64,000 bases of DNA from Mesorhizobium sp. RMAD-H1 (GTDB lineage: Bacteria; Pseudomonadota; Alphaproteobacteria; Rhizobiales; Rhizobiaceae), in assembly GCF_014191375.1 (NCBI RefSeq), contig NZ_JACHWN010000005.1, forward strand, positions 306,230-370,229, read 5' to 3'. A model generated the notes under the pieces. It saw only the letters and a list, made by a program, of their open reading frames with translations, did no database searches and was not told the origin of the DNA. Below are positions 36,446 to 48,775 of the stretch, in pieces; position 1 is the stretch's first letter; each line of letters begins with the position of its first letter. The position numbers and the translations under genes are program-made.

Positions 36446-37866
36446 CAGGATTGTTCCTTCGGTCGGGAAAGTTTCGCTGCGGGAGCGAAAATGAACATGG
36501 GGATGCCGAGACGGCGATAGACCGTCAGCGAAAGGGAGGAGGCCTCGAAGGCCATGGCGGCGGCCGTCGCGATTGCCGCGCCCATGAGGCCGAGACGCGG
36601 GATGAGCAGGATGTTGAGCGTGACATTGATGCACAGCGCGACGGCATAGAGCGCGGCGCAGACATTCTGGTTGCCCGACATGTTGAGCAGGCTCTCGGTC
36701 GGCCCGACGCTGGCGCGCGCGATGACGCCGATGATCAGCACGAAGAGAAGCGGATAGCCCTCGGTGAAGGAGGCGCCGAACAGCGAGAGAAGCGGTTCGC
36801 CGAGGAGAAGCAGGATGATGCCGAGGACGAGCGTCGGCCAGAAGGTCCATTTGACCGAATCCCGCACGAAACTGGCAAAGCGCTCGTGATCACCGCCATG
36901 CAGGAGCTGCGAATAGCGCTGGGCGACACCGGCCTTGACGGCGAAATATACGAAATGCGCCAGCGCCAGGATCTTGGTGGTGGCGAAATAGACCGCGACA
37001 TGGTCAGGATCCATGAAATGGCCGACCATCAGCACGTCGACATTGATGAGCAGGAAGAAAAAGCCCTCGACCAGGAAGATCGGCACGGAGACGGCGAACC
37101 ACTCGCGCAGCCGCAGGCTGCGCGCGCCGGCGGGGATGATTTGGGCGAGGCTGCCTTTGACGACGGCAAGCTGGCCGAGCGTGGTCACATAGGTGGCGAG
37201 GATGGCGGCCGTGAGCGCGGTCACCGCCGTCGGCGCGAAGCCGGCGAGCACCGCCGCCACCATGAAGAGCAGCGAGAGAAGAGGCCTTACGATATAGGTC
37301 GGCGTCAGCGCCGTCAGCACCCAGGAGCGGGAGCGCGCGGTGCCGTCCAGCATGTCACCCAGCGCGATCATAGGCACCGAGACGAGGCCGAGATAGAACG
37401 GCAGGATATAATAATTCTCCATGCGATCATGCAGGAGATAAACGCCGAGCGCGCCGACAAGCGCCACGAAGGTGGAGGCGAGGATGCCGAACACCCGGCC
37501 GGTCCACAGGATGCCGCGGACGTCGTCGAGGAGATTGCGCTCGAAATATTCCGGCACATAGCGAATGATGGTGGTGTGGAAGCCGAGGCAGGACAGATTG
37601 CCGATGATGATGGCGGTGATCCAGACCAGGACGTAGATGCCGTATTCGAAGCCGCCCATCCAGCGGGCCAGTATGATCTGCGCGATGAGGGCGATGGCGG
37701 CGCTGACGATACGGACGGAGAAGGCGGCCAAAGAGGAGCGCTGGGCGCCGGCCTGCGGATTGGACGCGGTCAACAGCGCATCGACGCGCTCCGCCAGCGG
37801 GCGCAGGCGCAACGAAAACTTCTCCGGCAGGAGCCGGTCCGCCGCTGTAGCCGCAGAAAAACGCAA
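36445..37866 (-). CDS. Polysaccharide flippase (PST/MATE-like lipopolysaccharide biosynthesis protein)
   Basis: 473-residue inner-membrane protein with 12-14 predicted helices, of the oligosaccharide flippase (Wzx-like) group: AFSVRIVSAAIALIAQIILARWMGGFEYGIYVLVWITAIIIGNLSCLGFHTTIIRYVPEY is the typical first module, and GNQNVCAALYAVALCINVTLNILLIPRLGLMGAAIATAAAMAFEA the typical last. It moves undecaprenyl-linked sugars across the membrane. It forms a two-gene operon with the GNAT-fold gene. No glycosyltransferase gene lies nearby. Confidence 0.88.
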   Translation of the reverse strand: MRFSAATAADRLLPEKFSLRLRPLAERVDALLTASNPQAGAQRSSLAAFSVRIVSAAIALIAQIILARWMGGFEYGIYVLVWITAIIIGNLSCLGFHTTIIRYVPEYFERNLLDDVRGILWTGRVFGILASTFVALVGALGVYLLHDRMENYYILPFYLGLVSVPMIALGDMLDGTARSRSWVLTALTPTYIVRPLLSLLFMVAAVLAGFAPTAVTALTAAILATYVTTLGQLAVVKGSLAQIIPAGARSLRLREWFAVSVPIFLVEGFFFLLINVDVLMVGHFMDPDHVAVYFATTKILALAHFVYFAVKAGVAQRYSQLLHGGDHERFASFVRDSVKWTFWPTLVLGIILLLLGEPLLSLFGASFTEGYPLLFVLIIGVIARASVGPTESLLNMSGNQNVCAALYAVALCINVTLNILLIPRLGLMGAAIATAAAMAFEASSLSLTVYRRLGIPMFIFAPAAKLSRPKEQS

Positions 37867-37965
37867 TTGAAACAGTTCTCCGCCTGTCGAACCGGCTCAA
37901 CCTAGGGCAAAAATCTTTAAAAACGGTTCGCCAGTGTCACCGCCGCATGCCCCTTAACCATAACA

Positions 37966-37993
37966 AAAGGCCGCGCATTTGTGCGCGGCCTTT
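37966..37993 (-). terminator. Rho-independent terminator of secA
   Basis: 12-bp stem AAAGGCCGCGCA/TGCGCGGCCTTT with a 4-nt loop, ending in TTTTG on the minus strand, about 80 nt past the secA stop. Confidence 0.85.
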
Positions 37994-38071
37994 GTGTCAA
38001 TGCAATGACATGCGCATTCGTCGCCGCCATCCTCGCCCCTATGACGAGCATGACGCGGTGAAGGGATCCGC

Positions 38072-40798
<2,727 letters not shown>

Positions 40799-41248
40799 CA
40801 CTGGTCCTTTCTCATCCGTTCAGCCGGCTGAATCCGGCATTGTCGAAGGCTTTATTCACTCTCATAGAAAGATTTGCAAGAAAAGTAGTGGCTCGACCAT
40901 AATTGTCGATTGGTCCCAAAAACCGGGCACACTTCTTCCGGCAAGCTCTCTGGACGCAAAGCCGTTGGACAGATAAGAGGGGGGTCGAGCGATGTCAACG
41001 TTGAAGCATCGGGCGGAAAGCCGGGTGTTATTGGCCCGAGGTCGATCCTGTTCATGAGTCCAAAACCAATCCGCGCTTCGTTCCCGTGGCGCTTTCCGGA
41101 CCGGGCCCCGTCTTGTCCAGAGAAAAGAGCGTTCTTCAATCGAAAGACGGAATGTTTCCGTTTCGGCCGGAACGGCGGAAACGGAGCCGTTCCAGGCAAA
41201 ATTCCGCCGCATTCATGGGGCCGTAAGGCCTTCGAAGGAGTAACCCCT
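40799..41248. other. Intergenic region between divergent secA and parvulin genes
   Basis: About 450 nt. Frames on both strands are short and lack codon bias. It carries the two divergent promoters and a long leader for the parvulin gene. The 12-mer GGACGCAAAGCC at 40952-40963 recalls the core of c-di-GMP-I riboswitches, but the rest of that aptamer is missing. Confidence 0.5.
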
Positions 41249-42166
41249 ATGACCTATTACCGTAAAGCCCTTTCCGCTTTCGCCGCAACCGTGCTGATCG
41301 CCACCGCAACATATGGCGCATCCGCTCAGGACAAGGCGGCAGCTGCCAAGGATGCCAGTGATCCTGCCAAGGTTCTGGCGACCGTCAATGGCGAGCCGAT
41401 CACGCAGGGCGAGGTGGACCAGGCGTCGAACGATCTCGATCCGCAGTTCTCGCGCCTTCCGGACGAGCAGCGCCGGCTTGCCGCGCTTGCCGCGCTCATC
41501 GACATCAAGGCGCTGGCCGCCGAGGGCAAGGCCGAGAAGCTCGACCAGACGGACGAGTTCAAGCAGCGCATGGCCTTCCTTCAGGACCGCGCCCTGCACA
41601 ACGAGTATTTCAAGAAAGAAATCGTCGACAAGATTTCCGATGCGGATGTCCGTGCCCGCTATGACAAGGAGATCGCCGCGATCCCGCCGCAGAATGAGGT
41701 GCGCGCTCGCCATATCCTGGTGAAGACCAAGGAAGAAGCGGAAGCCATCATCAAGAAGCTCGACGGCGGCGCGAAATTCGAGGATCTGGCGAAGGAGAAT
41801 TCGACCGACGGCTCCGCGGCCAATGGCGGCGATCTCGGCTATTTCGGCCAGGGCCAGATGGTGCCGGAGTTCGAAAAGGCGGCCTTCGCGCTGGAGCCGG
41901 GCTCCTACACCAAGGAACCGGTGCAGACGCAGTTCGGCTTTCATGTGATCAAGGTCGAGGACAAGCGTACCCAGCAGCCCCCTGCATTCGACCAGGTCAA
42001 GGACCAGGTGCGCTCGATCCTCATGCGCGAGCGCTATGTCGATCTGGTGAAGAAACTCAGGGACGAGCTCAAGGTGACCTATGCCGACCCGGCGATCGAA
42101 AAGGCGATGAAGCAGGCCAGCGGCGAGGAACAGGCCGCTCCTGCCGAAGCGGCGCCGAAGCAATAA
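41249..42166 (+). CDS. Periplasmic parvulin-type peptidyl-prolyl cis-trans isomerase (PpiC/SurA/PrsA-like)
   Basis: 305-residue exported foldase. Signal peptide 1-26 (YYRKALSAFAATVLIATATYGASA), an N-terminal helical chaperone region (VNGEPITQGEVDQASNDLDPQFSRLPDEQRRLAALAALID), then a rotamase domain (VRARHILVKTKEEAEAIIKKLDGGAKFEDLAKENSTDGSAANGGDLGYFGQGQMVPEFEKAAFALEPG ... QTQFGFHVIKVEDKR). AAGGAG precedes the ATG at 41249 by 8 nt. It helps fold secreted and outer-membrane proteins, in keeping with the divergent secA. Confidence 0.94.
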   Translation: MTYYRKALSAFAATVLIATATYGASAQDKAAAAKDASDPAKVLATVNGEPITQGEVDQASNDLDPQFSRLPDEQRRLAALAALIDIKALAAEGKAEKLDQTDEFKQRMAFLQDRALHNEYFKKEIVDKISDADVRARYDKEIAAIPPQNEVRARHILVKTKEEAEAIIKKLDGGAKFEDLAKENSTDGSAANGGDLGYFGQGQMVPEFEKAAFALEPGSYTKEPVQTQFGFHVIKVEDKRTQQPPAFDQVKDQVRSILMRERYVDLVKKLRDELKVTYADPAIEKAMKQASGEEQAAPAEAAPKQ

Positions 42167-42208
42167 TCGGCGCCAGCGCTTCTTCTGTCACTTTGACCCG
42201 GAGGACTC

Positions 42209-43450
42209 ATGTCGGCGTCTGTTTCTCCACTCGCTCCAAAGCACTATCCGGCAATGCCCGCAATCGAGGGGGTGCGCATCGCCACTGCCGAGGCAGGCAT
42301 CAAGTATAAGGGGCGCACAGACGTGCTGCTCCTCGTCTTCGACAGGGAAGCCGAGGCGGCGGGCGTCTTCACCCGCTCCAAATGCCCTTCGGCGCCGGTC
42401 GATTTCTGCCGGCAAAACCTCGCCGGCGGCAAGGCGCGCGCCGTCGTGGTCAATTCCGGCAATGCCAATGCCTTTACCGGCAGGAAAGGGCGTGAAGCGA
42501 CTGCGATGACCGCCGCGGCCGCATCCGCCGCGGTCGGCTGCACGTCCGGCGAGGTCTTCCTCGCATCGACCGGGGTGATCGGCGAGCCGCTCGATGCCGG
42601 CAAATTCGCCCATCTGCTCAAGGGCATGGCGAAGGAAGCCCAGGCGGATCGCTGGCTCGACGCCGCAAAGGCGATCATGACCACCGACACCTATCCCAAG
42701 GTGGCGACGGAAACCATCCTTCTGGGCAGCGTGCCGGTGACGATCAACGGCATCGCCAAGGGCGCGGGCATGATTGCGCCCGACATGGCGACGATGCTCT
42801 CCTTCGTGGTCACCGATGCGCCGATCGCCGCCCCGATCCTGCAGGCCCTTCTCGACAAGGCGGTGAGCGGCACGTTCAATGCCGTGACGGTCGACAGCGA
42901 TACCTCGACATCGGACACGCTGATGCTGTTTTCGACGGGAACGGCGGCGGAGCGCGGCGCTCCCGCCGTCACCGAGCTCGGGGACGAGCGGCTGGCCGAA
43001 TTCGGCAAGGCGCTGGACCGTGTCCTGCATTCGCTGGCGCTGCAGGTGGTGCGTGACGGCGAAGGCGCGCGCAAGATGATCGAAATCGAGGTGACCGGCG
43101 CCGAATCGGCGGCCTCTGCCAAGCGCATCGCGCTGTCGATCGCCAATTCGCCGCTGGTCAAGACGGCGGTGGCCGGCGAGGACGCCAATTGGGGCCGTGT
43201 CGTCATGGCCGTCGGCAAGGCGGGCGAACCGGCGGACCGGGATCGCCTGACGATCTGGTTCGGCGATATCCGCGTCGCCCATCAGGGCGAGCGCGATCCC
43301 GCCTATTCCGAGGCCGAGACCTCCGCCTACATGAAGAGCGAGGACGTCAGGATCCGCGTCGATCTTGGGCTCGGCGAGGGCAAGGCGACGGTGTGGACCT
43401 GCGATCTCACGAAGGAATATGTGGCGATCAATGGCGATTACCGTAGCTGA
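42209..43450 (+). CDS. argJ: Bifunctional glutamate N-acetyltransferase / amino-acid acetyltransferase
   Basis: 413-residue Ntn-fold enzyme of the cyclic arginine pathway: it transfers acetyl from N-acetylornithine to glutamate and may also acetylate glutamate from acetyl-CoA. The autocleavage segment [16 protein letters not shown] is intact with nucleophile Thr195; the precursor splits there into alpha and beta chains. Also seen: [15 protein letters not shown] near the N-terminus and [12 protein letters not shown]. It follows the parvulin gene by 42 nt and precedes a GNAT gene. Confidence 0.96.
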   Translation: MSASVSPLAPKHYPAMPAIEGVRIATAEAGIKYKGRTDVLLLVFDREAEAAGVFTRSKCPSAPVDFCRQNLAGGKARAVVVNSGNANAFTGRKGREATAMTAAAASAAVGCTSGEVFLASTGVIGEPLDAGKFAHLLKGMAKEAQADRWLDAAKAIMTTDTYPKVATETILLGSVPVTINGIAKGAGMIAPDMATMLSFVVTDAPIAAPILQALLDKAVSGTFNAVTVDSDTSTSDTLMLFSTGTAAERGAPAVTELGDERLAEFGKALDRVLHSLALQVVRDGEGARKMIEIEVTGAESAASAKRIALSIANSPLVKTAVAGEDANWGRVVMAVGKAGEPADRDRLTIWFGDIRVAHQGERDPAYSEAETSAYMKSEDVRIRVDLGLGEGKATVWTCDLTKEYVAINGDYRS

Positions 43451-43474
43451 GGCGGATGCCGAGGTGCGTTGCTG

Positions 43475-44230
43475 ATGGCGGACCTCGCGACGGTCAGGCA
43501 GATCGAGGCCGTGGGTTTTCGCGCTTGGCCGGCGACTTCGGTGCATTATGACGGCACCTGGGCGATCCGCATGACCGCGGCTCACCCGTCCAAGCGGCTC
43601 AACTCGATCAATCCGCTCGATCCGGCCGATATCCGGGATGTTCCGGCGCGGGTCGAACGCGCATCGCAGCGTTTCCACGCCTATGGAAGGCGGCCGGTGT
43701 TCCGGCTGTCGCCGCTCGCCCCGCCGGAACTCGACGATTATCTGGCAAGCCAGGGCTGGAATCGGCTTGACGAAACGATCGTCATGACCGCCGATCTGAC
43801 GACAATGGATCTTGCCGGGACGATCGACCAGATCCCGCTCCGCGACATCGGCCGCTATGTCGATGCCTCGCTCAAGGTGCATGAGCGCGACGCATCCCTG
43901 CGCGCCGGCTTTTCGGAGTTGCTCAACGGGATCCGCCCGGTCAAGGGCATGTTCGTGATCGAGGAAGAGGGGCAGCCGGTCTCGGTGGCGCTGTGCGTCC
44001 ATGACGGTGCGATGGCCGGGCTTTTCGACATCGCCACCTCGCGCGAGAGCCGCAGGAACGGCCACGGCCGCGCCATCGTCGCCTCCGCGCTCAAATGGGC
44101 GATGAAGCATGGCGCCAGGACGGCCTGGCTGCAGATCGAGGCGGCCAATGCGCCGGGGCTGGCGCTTTATGACGGTTTCGGCTTTGCCGAGATCTACCGC
44201 TATGCCTATCGGGAAAGCCCTGAATCATGA
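43475..44230 (+). CDS. GNAT family N-acetyltransferase
   Basis: 251-residue protein with an N-terminal extension (VRQIEAVGFRAWPATSVHYDGTWAIRMTAAHPSKRLNSINPLD) and a C-terminal GNAT core: MFVIEEEGQPVSVALCVHDGAMAGLFDIATSRESRRNGHGRAIVASALKWA (motif A R-x-x-G-x-G) and GLALYDGFGFAEIYRYAYR (motif B). The substrate is unknown. ATG at 43475 has GAGG 10 nt upstream. Its stop overlaps the mutT start by 4 nt, and argJ lies 24 nt upstream, so argJ-GNAT-mutT is probably one operon. Confidence 0.9.
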   Translation: MADLATVRQIEAVGFRAWPATSVHYDGTWAIRMTAAHPSKRLNSINPLDPADIRDVPARVERASQRFHAYGRRPVFRLSPLAPPELDDYLASQGWNRLDETIVMTADLTTMDLAGTIDQIPLRDIGRYVDASLKVHERDASLRAGFSELLNGIRPVKGMFVIEEEGQPVSVALCVHDGAMAGLFDIATSRESRRNGHGRAIVASALKWAMKHGARTAWLQIEAANAPGLALYDGFGFAEIYRYAYRESPES

Positions 44231-44646
44231 AGGACGAAAATCCGAATCGCCGCATTCTTCTCGTCGCCGCCTGCGCGCTGGTCGATACGGATGGCCGCGT
44301 GCTCCTGGCGCAGCGCCCGGAAGGCAAGCCACTTGCCGGGCTCTGGGAGTTTCCGGGCGGCAAGGTGGAGCCGGGCGAGACGCCCGAGGAGACGCTGATC
44401 CGCGAGCTCAAGGAAGAGATCGGCATCGTCACCAAGCCCGCCTGCCTGGCACCGCTCACCTTCGCCAGCCACACCTACGAGGATTTCCACCTCCTGATGC
44501 CGCTCTATATCTGCCGGCGCTATGAGGGGATCGCGCGTTCACTGGAAGGGCAGGCGCTGAAATGGGTCAGGCCGCGCGACATGCGGGATTATCCGATGCC
44601 GCCGGCCGATGAGCCGCTCATCCCGTTCCTGATCGATCTTCTGTAA
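44227..44646 (+). CDS. mutT: 8-oxo-dGTP diphosphatase MutT (Nudix hydrolase)
   Basis: 139-residue nucleotide-pool sanitiser. The Nudix box is complete (GGKVEPGETPEE then RELKEEIGI, about residues 43-65), preceded by LLAQRPEGKPLAGLWEFPG, the MutT-type substrate strand. It hydrolyses 8-oxo-dGTP to the monophosphate and so limits A:T to C:G changes. Coupled by ATGA overlap to the GNAT gene upstream. Confidence 0.94.
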   Translation: MKDENPNRRILLVAACALVDTDGRVLLAQRPEGKPLAGLWEFPGGKVEPGETPEETLIRELKEEIGIVTKPACLAPLTFASHTYEDFHLLMPLYICRRYEGIARSLEGQALKWVRPRDMRDYPMPPADEPLIPFLIDLL

Positions 44647-44764
44647 ATTTTCCCGCATTTTCAGAAGGTTCAGGCGAAAAGCCGGCGCAGGGCCGGATCG
44701 CGTTAATCGATCTTTCACCTCGATCGGGCATCTTCCGTGCGGGACGGGGCCGGAGTTTGCCAAT

Positions 44765-45088
44765 ATGCATTTTGACGATCATTCCTTTAAAAAGGATCAT
44801 GGTTCCTATTACCCGAATTCCATCGCAGGCGCGCGCTCGGGCGCTTTGCGGATCGCGCTTCTGTTCGGTTCCGCCGCGATCGCGCTGTCGCTGATCCTGG
44901 TGCCCATTCTCAGCGAGCGCTCCAGAAACGTGGCGTCGCAATCGCTGTTTCCCGACGGGGTGGATTCGATCTCGACAGGATCGATCAGGCAATCGCGCGC
45001 CTATACGGTACGCAAGAGCGTGCTGCAGACTTCGCCGGAGGCGATCTGCATCATTCAGCCGGATGGCAGCAAAAACGGCGATTGCTGA
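44765..45088 (+). CDS. Small membrane-anchored hypothetical protein
   Basis: 107 residues: a polar N-terminus (HFDDHSFKKDHGSYYPNSIAG), one transmembrane helix (about 29-47, RIALLFGSAAIALSLILVPIL) and an about 60-residue outer part with SISTGSIRQSRAYTVRKSVLQTSPEAICIIQPDG. The STGSI pattern is common in rhizobial secreted or envelope proteins of unknown function. The two Cys residues lie near the end. No domain recognised. It lies 118 nt after mutT and may have its own promoter. Confidence 0.7.
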   Translation: MHFDDHSFKKDHGSYYPNSIAGARSGALRIALLFGSAAIALSLILVPILSERSRNVASQSLFPDGVDSISTGSIRQSRAYTVRKSVLQTSPEAICIIQPDGSKNGDC

Positions 45089-45155
45089 GAAAAAAGCGCC
45101 GATCGTTCTCGAAATTTTTCCGGAATTTCGCGCCGGATTTCTCGTCTTTTACCGC

Positions 45156-46043
45156 TCATTTCTTCGATTTTTCCGCTTCCTCCAGGGCCGCGGCGAGCGA
45201 TGCCTTGGCGGAACCGGGCTTGAGCGGCTTCTGCTGCGAGGCATGCGGCGCCCAGCCCGACATCCAGATGATGGAGAAGGTGGCGCGGATGCGGCCATCG
45301 GGATCGCTGAAGCGTTCGGCATAGATCTCGGCGGCGCGCAGGAAGAAGCGCCGCGACACCGGCCTGCGAGACCGCCCGAGAAGGCTGTTCTGCATGCCCA
45401 TGGCGCGCAGGTCGGCGATCAGCGCGAACATGTTGTCATAGCGCACCGTCAAACTTTCCACGTCGGTGACGGGCAGGGTGAAGCCCGCCCGCTGCAGGAG
45501 GCTGCCTGCATCGCGCACGTCGGCGAAGGGAGCAATGCGGGGCGAGGCGCCACCGGTCAGCTCCACTTCAGCCGCAAGTAGGCTTTCGCGCAATTCGCCG
45601 AGCGTGCCGCCGCCGGCCATCGCGCCGAGGAAGAGGCCGTCGGGTTTCAGCGCCTGGCGGATCTGGAAAAGCGCGCCCGGCGTGTCGTTGGTCAGCTGCA
45701 GGGAGAGGAGCGAGACGATCAGATCGACGCTCGCGGCGCCAAGCGGCAAGGCTTCATCATCGGCGACGATCGCCGGAAGCGGCCCCTGCAGGAAGGCGGC
45801 ATCCTGCTCGATGCGGATGATCTCATCCGCCTTGCCGGAGCGTGCGATGGCCTCGGCTGCCAACCCAGTATGGCCGCCGAGGTCGACGGCGACGGGGAAA
45901 CGGCGCTCGACCGTGGCAAGACGATCTTCCAGATCGTCCGCCGCCCGCGCCAGCAGGAAATCCGTGCCGGAAGCGAATTTCGCCAGGGCGCGCCTGCGGT
46001 GCGCCTGGATCAGTTCGCGATTGAACAGCCCGTTTTCCTGCAT
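45156..46043 (-). CDS. SAM-dependent methyltransferase-like protein (NDUFAF5/BioC-like)
   Basis: 295-residue class I methyltransferase fold: LFNRELIQAHRRRALAKFASGTDFLLARAADDLEDRL at the N-terminus, the SAM motif VAVDLGGHTGLAAEAIA, IVADDEALPLGAASVDLIVSLLSLQLTNDTPGALFQIRQALKPDGLFLGAMAGGGTLGELR. This order matches NDUFAF5 (an arginine hydroxylase for complex I subunit NDUFS7) and its alphaproteobacterial homologues. ATG at 46043 preferred over 46082 on the basis of the usual family start. Divergent from comF. Confidence 0.85.
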   Translation of the reverse strand: MQENGLFNRELIQAHRRRALAKFASGTDFLLARAADDLEDRLATVERRFPVAVDLGGHTGLAAEAIARSGKADEIIRIEQDAAFLQGPLPAIVADDEALPLGAASVDLIVSLLSLQLTNDTPGALFQIRQALKPDGLFLGAMAGGGTLGELRESLLAAEVELTGGASPRIAPFADVRDAGSLLQRAGFTLPVTDVESLTVRYDNMFALIADLRAMGMQNSLLGRSRRPVSRRFFLRAAEIYAERFSDPDGRIRATFSIIWMSGWAPHASQQKPLKPGSAKASLAAALEEAEKSKK

Positions 46044-46144
46044 GCGATTGCCTGCCTTTTCCTCGTTGGCGCATTCCTGCATGATGCGTGCACGCTATAG
46101 CGTGCGTGACGAGCACTAAATGCGTCCGAATGGGGGCGATTGCA

Positions 46145-46924
46145 ATGGACGAAGGGGGACAAGGGCGGATGAACGGTGCGCGCGGGATCGCCGCGCGCCT
46201 AGCCCGGCAGGTGGCCGGCCTCCTGTTTCCGCCGCAATGCGCCGGCTGCGGCCGCGAAGTGGCCGATCCGGGAACCGTCTGCGGCCGGTGCTGGTCGCGC
46301 CTGCGCTTCATCGACCGGCCCTATTGCGCGGTGATGGGAACACCCTTCGCCCATGATCTCGGCGAGAATTTCCTCTCCGCCGAGGCAATCGCTGATCCGC
46401 CACCCTTCCGCCGCGCACGGGCGGCGGTCGTCCATGACGGCGTCCCCAGGCGGATGGTGGTCGGGCTCAAATATCACGACCAGACCAATCTGGCGCCGTG
46501 GATGGCGAAATGGATGGTGCGCGCCGGCGGCGAGCTGATTTCGGATTGCGATGTCGTCATTCCGGTGCCGCTCCATCCGTTCCGCTTCTGGTCGCGGCGC
46601 TTCAACCAGGCGGCGGAGCTTGCCCGCGCCGTTGCCCGGATGGCGGGGAAGCCGTTCGAGCCCGACGCGCTCATCCGCGTCAAGCGTACCCGCCAGCAGG
46701 TGGGCCTCGTGGCCACCGAGCGGCAGCGCAATGTGAGCGGGGCTTTCCGCGTTCCGCAGAGGGAGGAGATCAAGGTCCGGGGCCGGAACGTCCTTCTGAT
46801 CGACGACGTCTATACGACGGGCGCCACCGTGAAGGCGGCGACGCGAGCCCTCATGCGCGCCCGTGCCGCCTCCGTCGACGTACTGACCTTCAGCCGGGTT
46901 CTGCCGGATATGGGCACTGAATAA
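46145..46924 (+). CDS. comF: ComF family protein (phosphoribosyltransferase-like)
   Basis: 259-residue protein from the ATG at 46145 (MNGARG at 46169 is an alternative with AAGGGCGG just before it). N-terminal zinc motif FPPQCAGCGREVADPGTVCGRCW and a phosphoribosyltransferase domain with LLIDDVYTTGATVKAATRAL, the PRPP loop. ComF proteins act in handling single-stranded DNA during natural transformation or replication restart in other bacteria; here it probably has a DNA-uptake or repair role. It precedes grxC by 181 nt. Confidence 0.88.
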   Translation: MDEGGQGRMNGARGIAARLARQVAGLLFPPQCAGCGREVADPGTVCGRCWSRLRFIDRPYCAVMGTPFAHDLGENFLSAEAIADPPPFRRARAAVVHDGVPRRMVVGLKYHDQTNLAPWMAKWMVRAGGELISDCDVVIPVPLHPFRFWSRRFNQAAELARAVARMAGKPFEPDALIRVKRTRQQVGLVATERQRNVSGAFRVPQREEIKVRGRNVLLIDDVYTTGATVKAATRALMRARAASVDVLTFSRVLPDMGTE

Positions 46925-47105
46925 GGCCGGCCTGCAGATGGCGATTTCCCGGTGCTCGCAGATCACCAGCCTGGACACGCTACATGCCCTCTGCGATCCG
47001 GCTTCGCCTCATCCATTTCCAACCCGCAATCAGACTTGTTAGCCGGGGGCTTCCGGCAAAGGTCTGCGGCGCTTATATACGTTCCAGAGAAATCCGGAGA
47101 GTTCC

Positions 47106-47372
47106 ATGGTTGATGTGACGATCTATACGCGCCAGATGTGCGGCTTCTGCACGGCGGCCAAGCGTCTGCTCGATCAAAAAGGCGTGGCCTATACCGAGCA
47201 CGATGCTACCGTGAAACCTGAATACCGCCAGGAGATGATACAGCGTTCGGGACGGATGACCTTCCCGCAGATCTTCGTCGGCAATGTGCATGTCGGCGGC
47301 TGCGACGATCTCCACGCGCTGGAGCGCGAGGGTCGTCTCGACAATCTTCTGGCCACGGGCGAACTGGTTTAA
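47106..47372 (+). CDS. grxC: Glutaredoxin 3
   Basis: 88-residue dithiol glutaredoxin: VTIYTRQMCGFCTAAKRLLDQKGV with active site C-G-F-C, the cis-proline RMTFPQIFVGNVHVGGCDDL and the glutathione-binding DDL. It reduces protein disulfides or glutathione mixed disulfides in the cytosol. It is followed after 12 nt by the nitrilase-family gene. Confidence 0.94.
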   Translation: MVDVTIYTRQMCGFCTAAKRLLDQKGVAYTEHDATVKPEYRQEMIQRSGRMTFPQIFVGNVHVGGCDDLHALEREGRLDNLLATGELV

Positions 47373-47384
47373 GGGACAGGAATC

Positions 47385-48269
47385 ATGAGCACTTTTCGCG
47401 CTGCCGCCATCCAGATGCGTTCCGGCACCGACCCGCAGGCAAATGTCGCGGCTCTCGAGCAGCTCGTGGACGAGGCTGCGGCCAAGGGGGCGGCCTATGT
47501 GCAGACGCCGGAGATGACGGGCGCGGTGCAGCGCAACCGTGAAGGGCTTGCCGCCGTCCTGCGCGACGAGGAAAACGACCTGGTGGTGCGGGCGGCATCG
47601 CGGCTGGCGGCAAAGCACGGCATTCACCTGCATATCGGCTCGACGGCGATCGCGGTTGAGGCTGGCAAGATCGCCAACCGCGCCTTCCTGTTCGGCCCCC
47701 GTGGCGAGAAGATCACCTCTTACGACAAGATCCACATGTTCGATGTCGATCTCGACAATGGCGAGAGCTGGCGCGAATCGGCCGTCTATGCCGCGGGAGC
47801 CGACACGGTCATCGCCGATCTGCCGTTCGGGCGGATGGGGCTTGCGATCTGCTACGATGTCCGCTTCCCGCAGCTCTTCCGGGCGCAGGCGGAGGCGGGC
47901 GCATCGATCCTGACGGCGCCGGCGGCCTTCACCCGGCAGACGGGCGAGGCGCATTGGCATGTCCTGCAACGCGCCCGCGCCATCGAGAACGGCGCATTCA
48001 TCATCTCCGCCGCGCAAGGCGGGCTGCATGAGGACGGGCGCGAAACCTATGGCCATTCGCTGATCGTCTCTCCCTGGGGCAAGGTTCTCGCCGAGGCCGA
48101 TCACGATGAGCCGGCGGTGATCGTCGCCGATATCGATACGGCGGAGAGCGCGGCGGCACGGCGCAAGGTGCCCAACCTCAAGAATGCGCGCCCGTTCGGC
48201 ATCCGCGTCGCGGGCAGTGAGGCAGCGCCGGAGGCAGGCGAAAAGAAGGAGAGCATCGCGGCGTCATGA
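47385..48269 (+). CDS. Carbon-nitrogen hydrolase family protein (Nit2-like amidase)
   Basis: 294-residue nitrilase superfamily enzyme with the Glu-Lys-Cys triad: Glu in YVQTPEMTG, Lys in YDKIHMFDVDLDNGESWRES, and Cys156 in GLAICYDVRFPQLFRAQAEAGA. The group includes omega-amidase/deaminated-glutathione amidase, which fits its position directly after a glutaredoxin gene. Its last codon overlaps the DUF1178 start (ATGA). Confidence 0.92.
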   Translation: MSTFRAAAIQMRSGTDPQANVAALEQLVDEAAAKGAAYVQTPEMTGAVQRNREGLAAVLRDEENDLVVRAASRLAAKHGIHLHIGSTAIAVEAGKIANRAFLFGPRGEKITSYDKIHMFDVDLDNGESWRESAVYAAGADTVIADLPFGRMGLAICYDVRFPQLFRAQAEAGASILTAPAAFTRQTGEAHWHVLQRARAIENGAFIISAAQGGLHEDGRETYGHSLIVSPWGKVLAEADHDEPAVIVADIDTAESAAARRKVPNLKNARPFGIRVAGSEAAPEAGEKKESIAAS

Positions 48270-48691
48270 TCCACTTCACGCTTCTTTGCGATCAGGAACA
48301 CGAGTTCGAGGGCTGGTTCCGCAACAACGAGGATTATGAGAGCCAGACGGCGCGCAATCTCGTCTCGTGTCCGGTATGCGGTTCGCTGAAGGTCGGCAAG
48401 GCGCTGATGGCGCCCTCCGTCTCGACCTCCCGCGCCAAGGAGAAGATCGCCGTCGGCATGGGCGAGGCGCAGCGCAAATTGCTCGAGCAGATGCGCGAGC
48501 TGAGCCGGAAGGTGCGCGAGAATGCCGATTATGTCGGCGACAAATTCGCCGAGGAAGCGCGCAAGATCCATTTCGGCGAAACCGATCCGCGCGGCATCTA
48601 TGGCGAAGCGACGCGCGAGGAGGTGACGTCACTGGTCGATGAAGGCGTCGAGATCATGCCGCTGCCGGTGTTTCCCGAGGATCGGAATTAG
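48266..48691 (+). CDS. DUF1178 family protein
   Basis: 141-residue protein with an N-terminal FTLLCDQEHEFEGWFRNNEDYESQTARNLVSCPVCGSLKVGKALMAPSV, a likely zinc ribbon (C..CPVC), and a C-terminal part EARKIHFGETDPRGIYGEATREEVTSLVDEGVEIMPLPVFPED that is characteristic of the alphaproteobacterial DUF1178 family. Function unknown. It is the last gene of a grxC-nit-DUF1178 group. Confidence 0.9.
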   Translation: MIHFTLLCDQEHEFEGWFRNNEDYESQTARNLVSCPVCGSLKVGKALMAPSVSTSRAKEKIAVGMGEAQRKLLEQMRELSRKVRENADYVGDKFAEEARKIHFGETDPRGIYGEATREEVTSLVDEGVEIMPLPVFPEDRN

Positions 48692-48775
48692 ATAAGGGAA
48701 TTGGGGAGCAGGGATTCCAACAATAGTGGTTCATGTTGGGATGGGACCGTTCTGGACCGTTGTTGCTGTGGAAAG

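Noticed and set aside
40952..40963. GGACGCAAAGCC, the core of c-di-GMP-I riboswitches, in the parvulin leader
   Set aside because: The partner segments (the GNRA-capped stem and the closing helix) are missing; only 7 nt separate a GGCAA from the core. A covariance search with the c-di-GMP-I model would decide; by eye it is a chance match.
40852..41212. Two overlapping minus-strand frames of about 115 codons in the secA-parvulin gap
   Set aside because: They overlap each other in different frames, lack motifs, and cover the expected divergent promoters.
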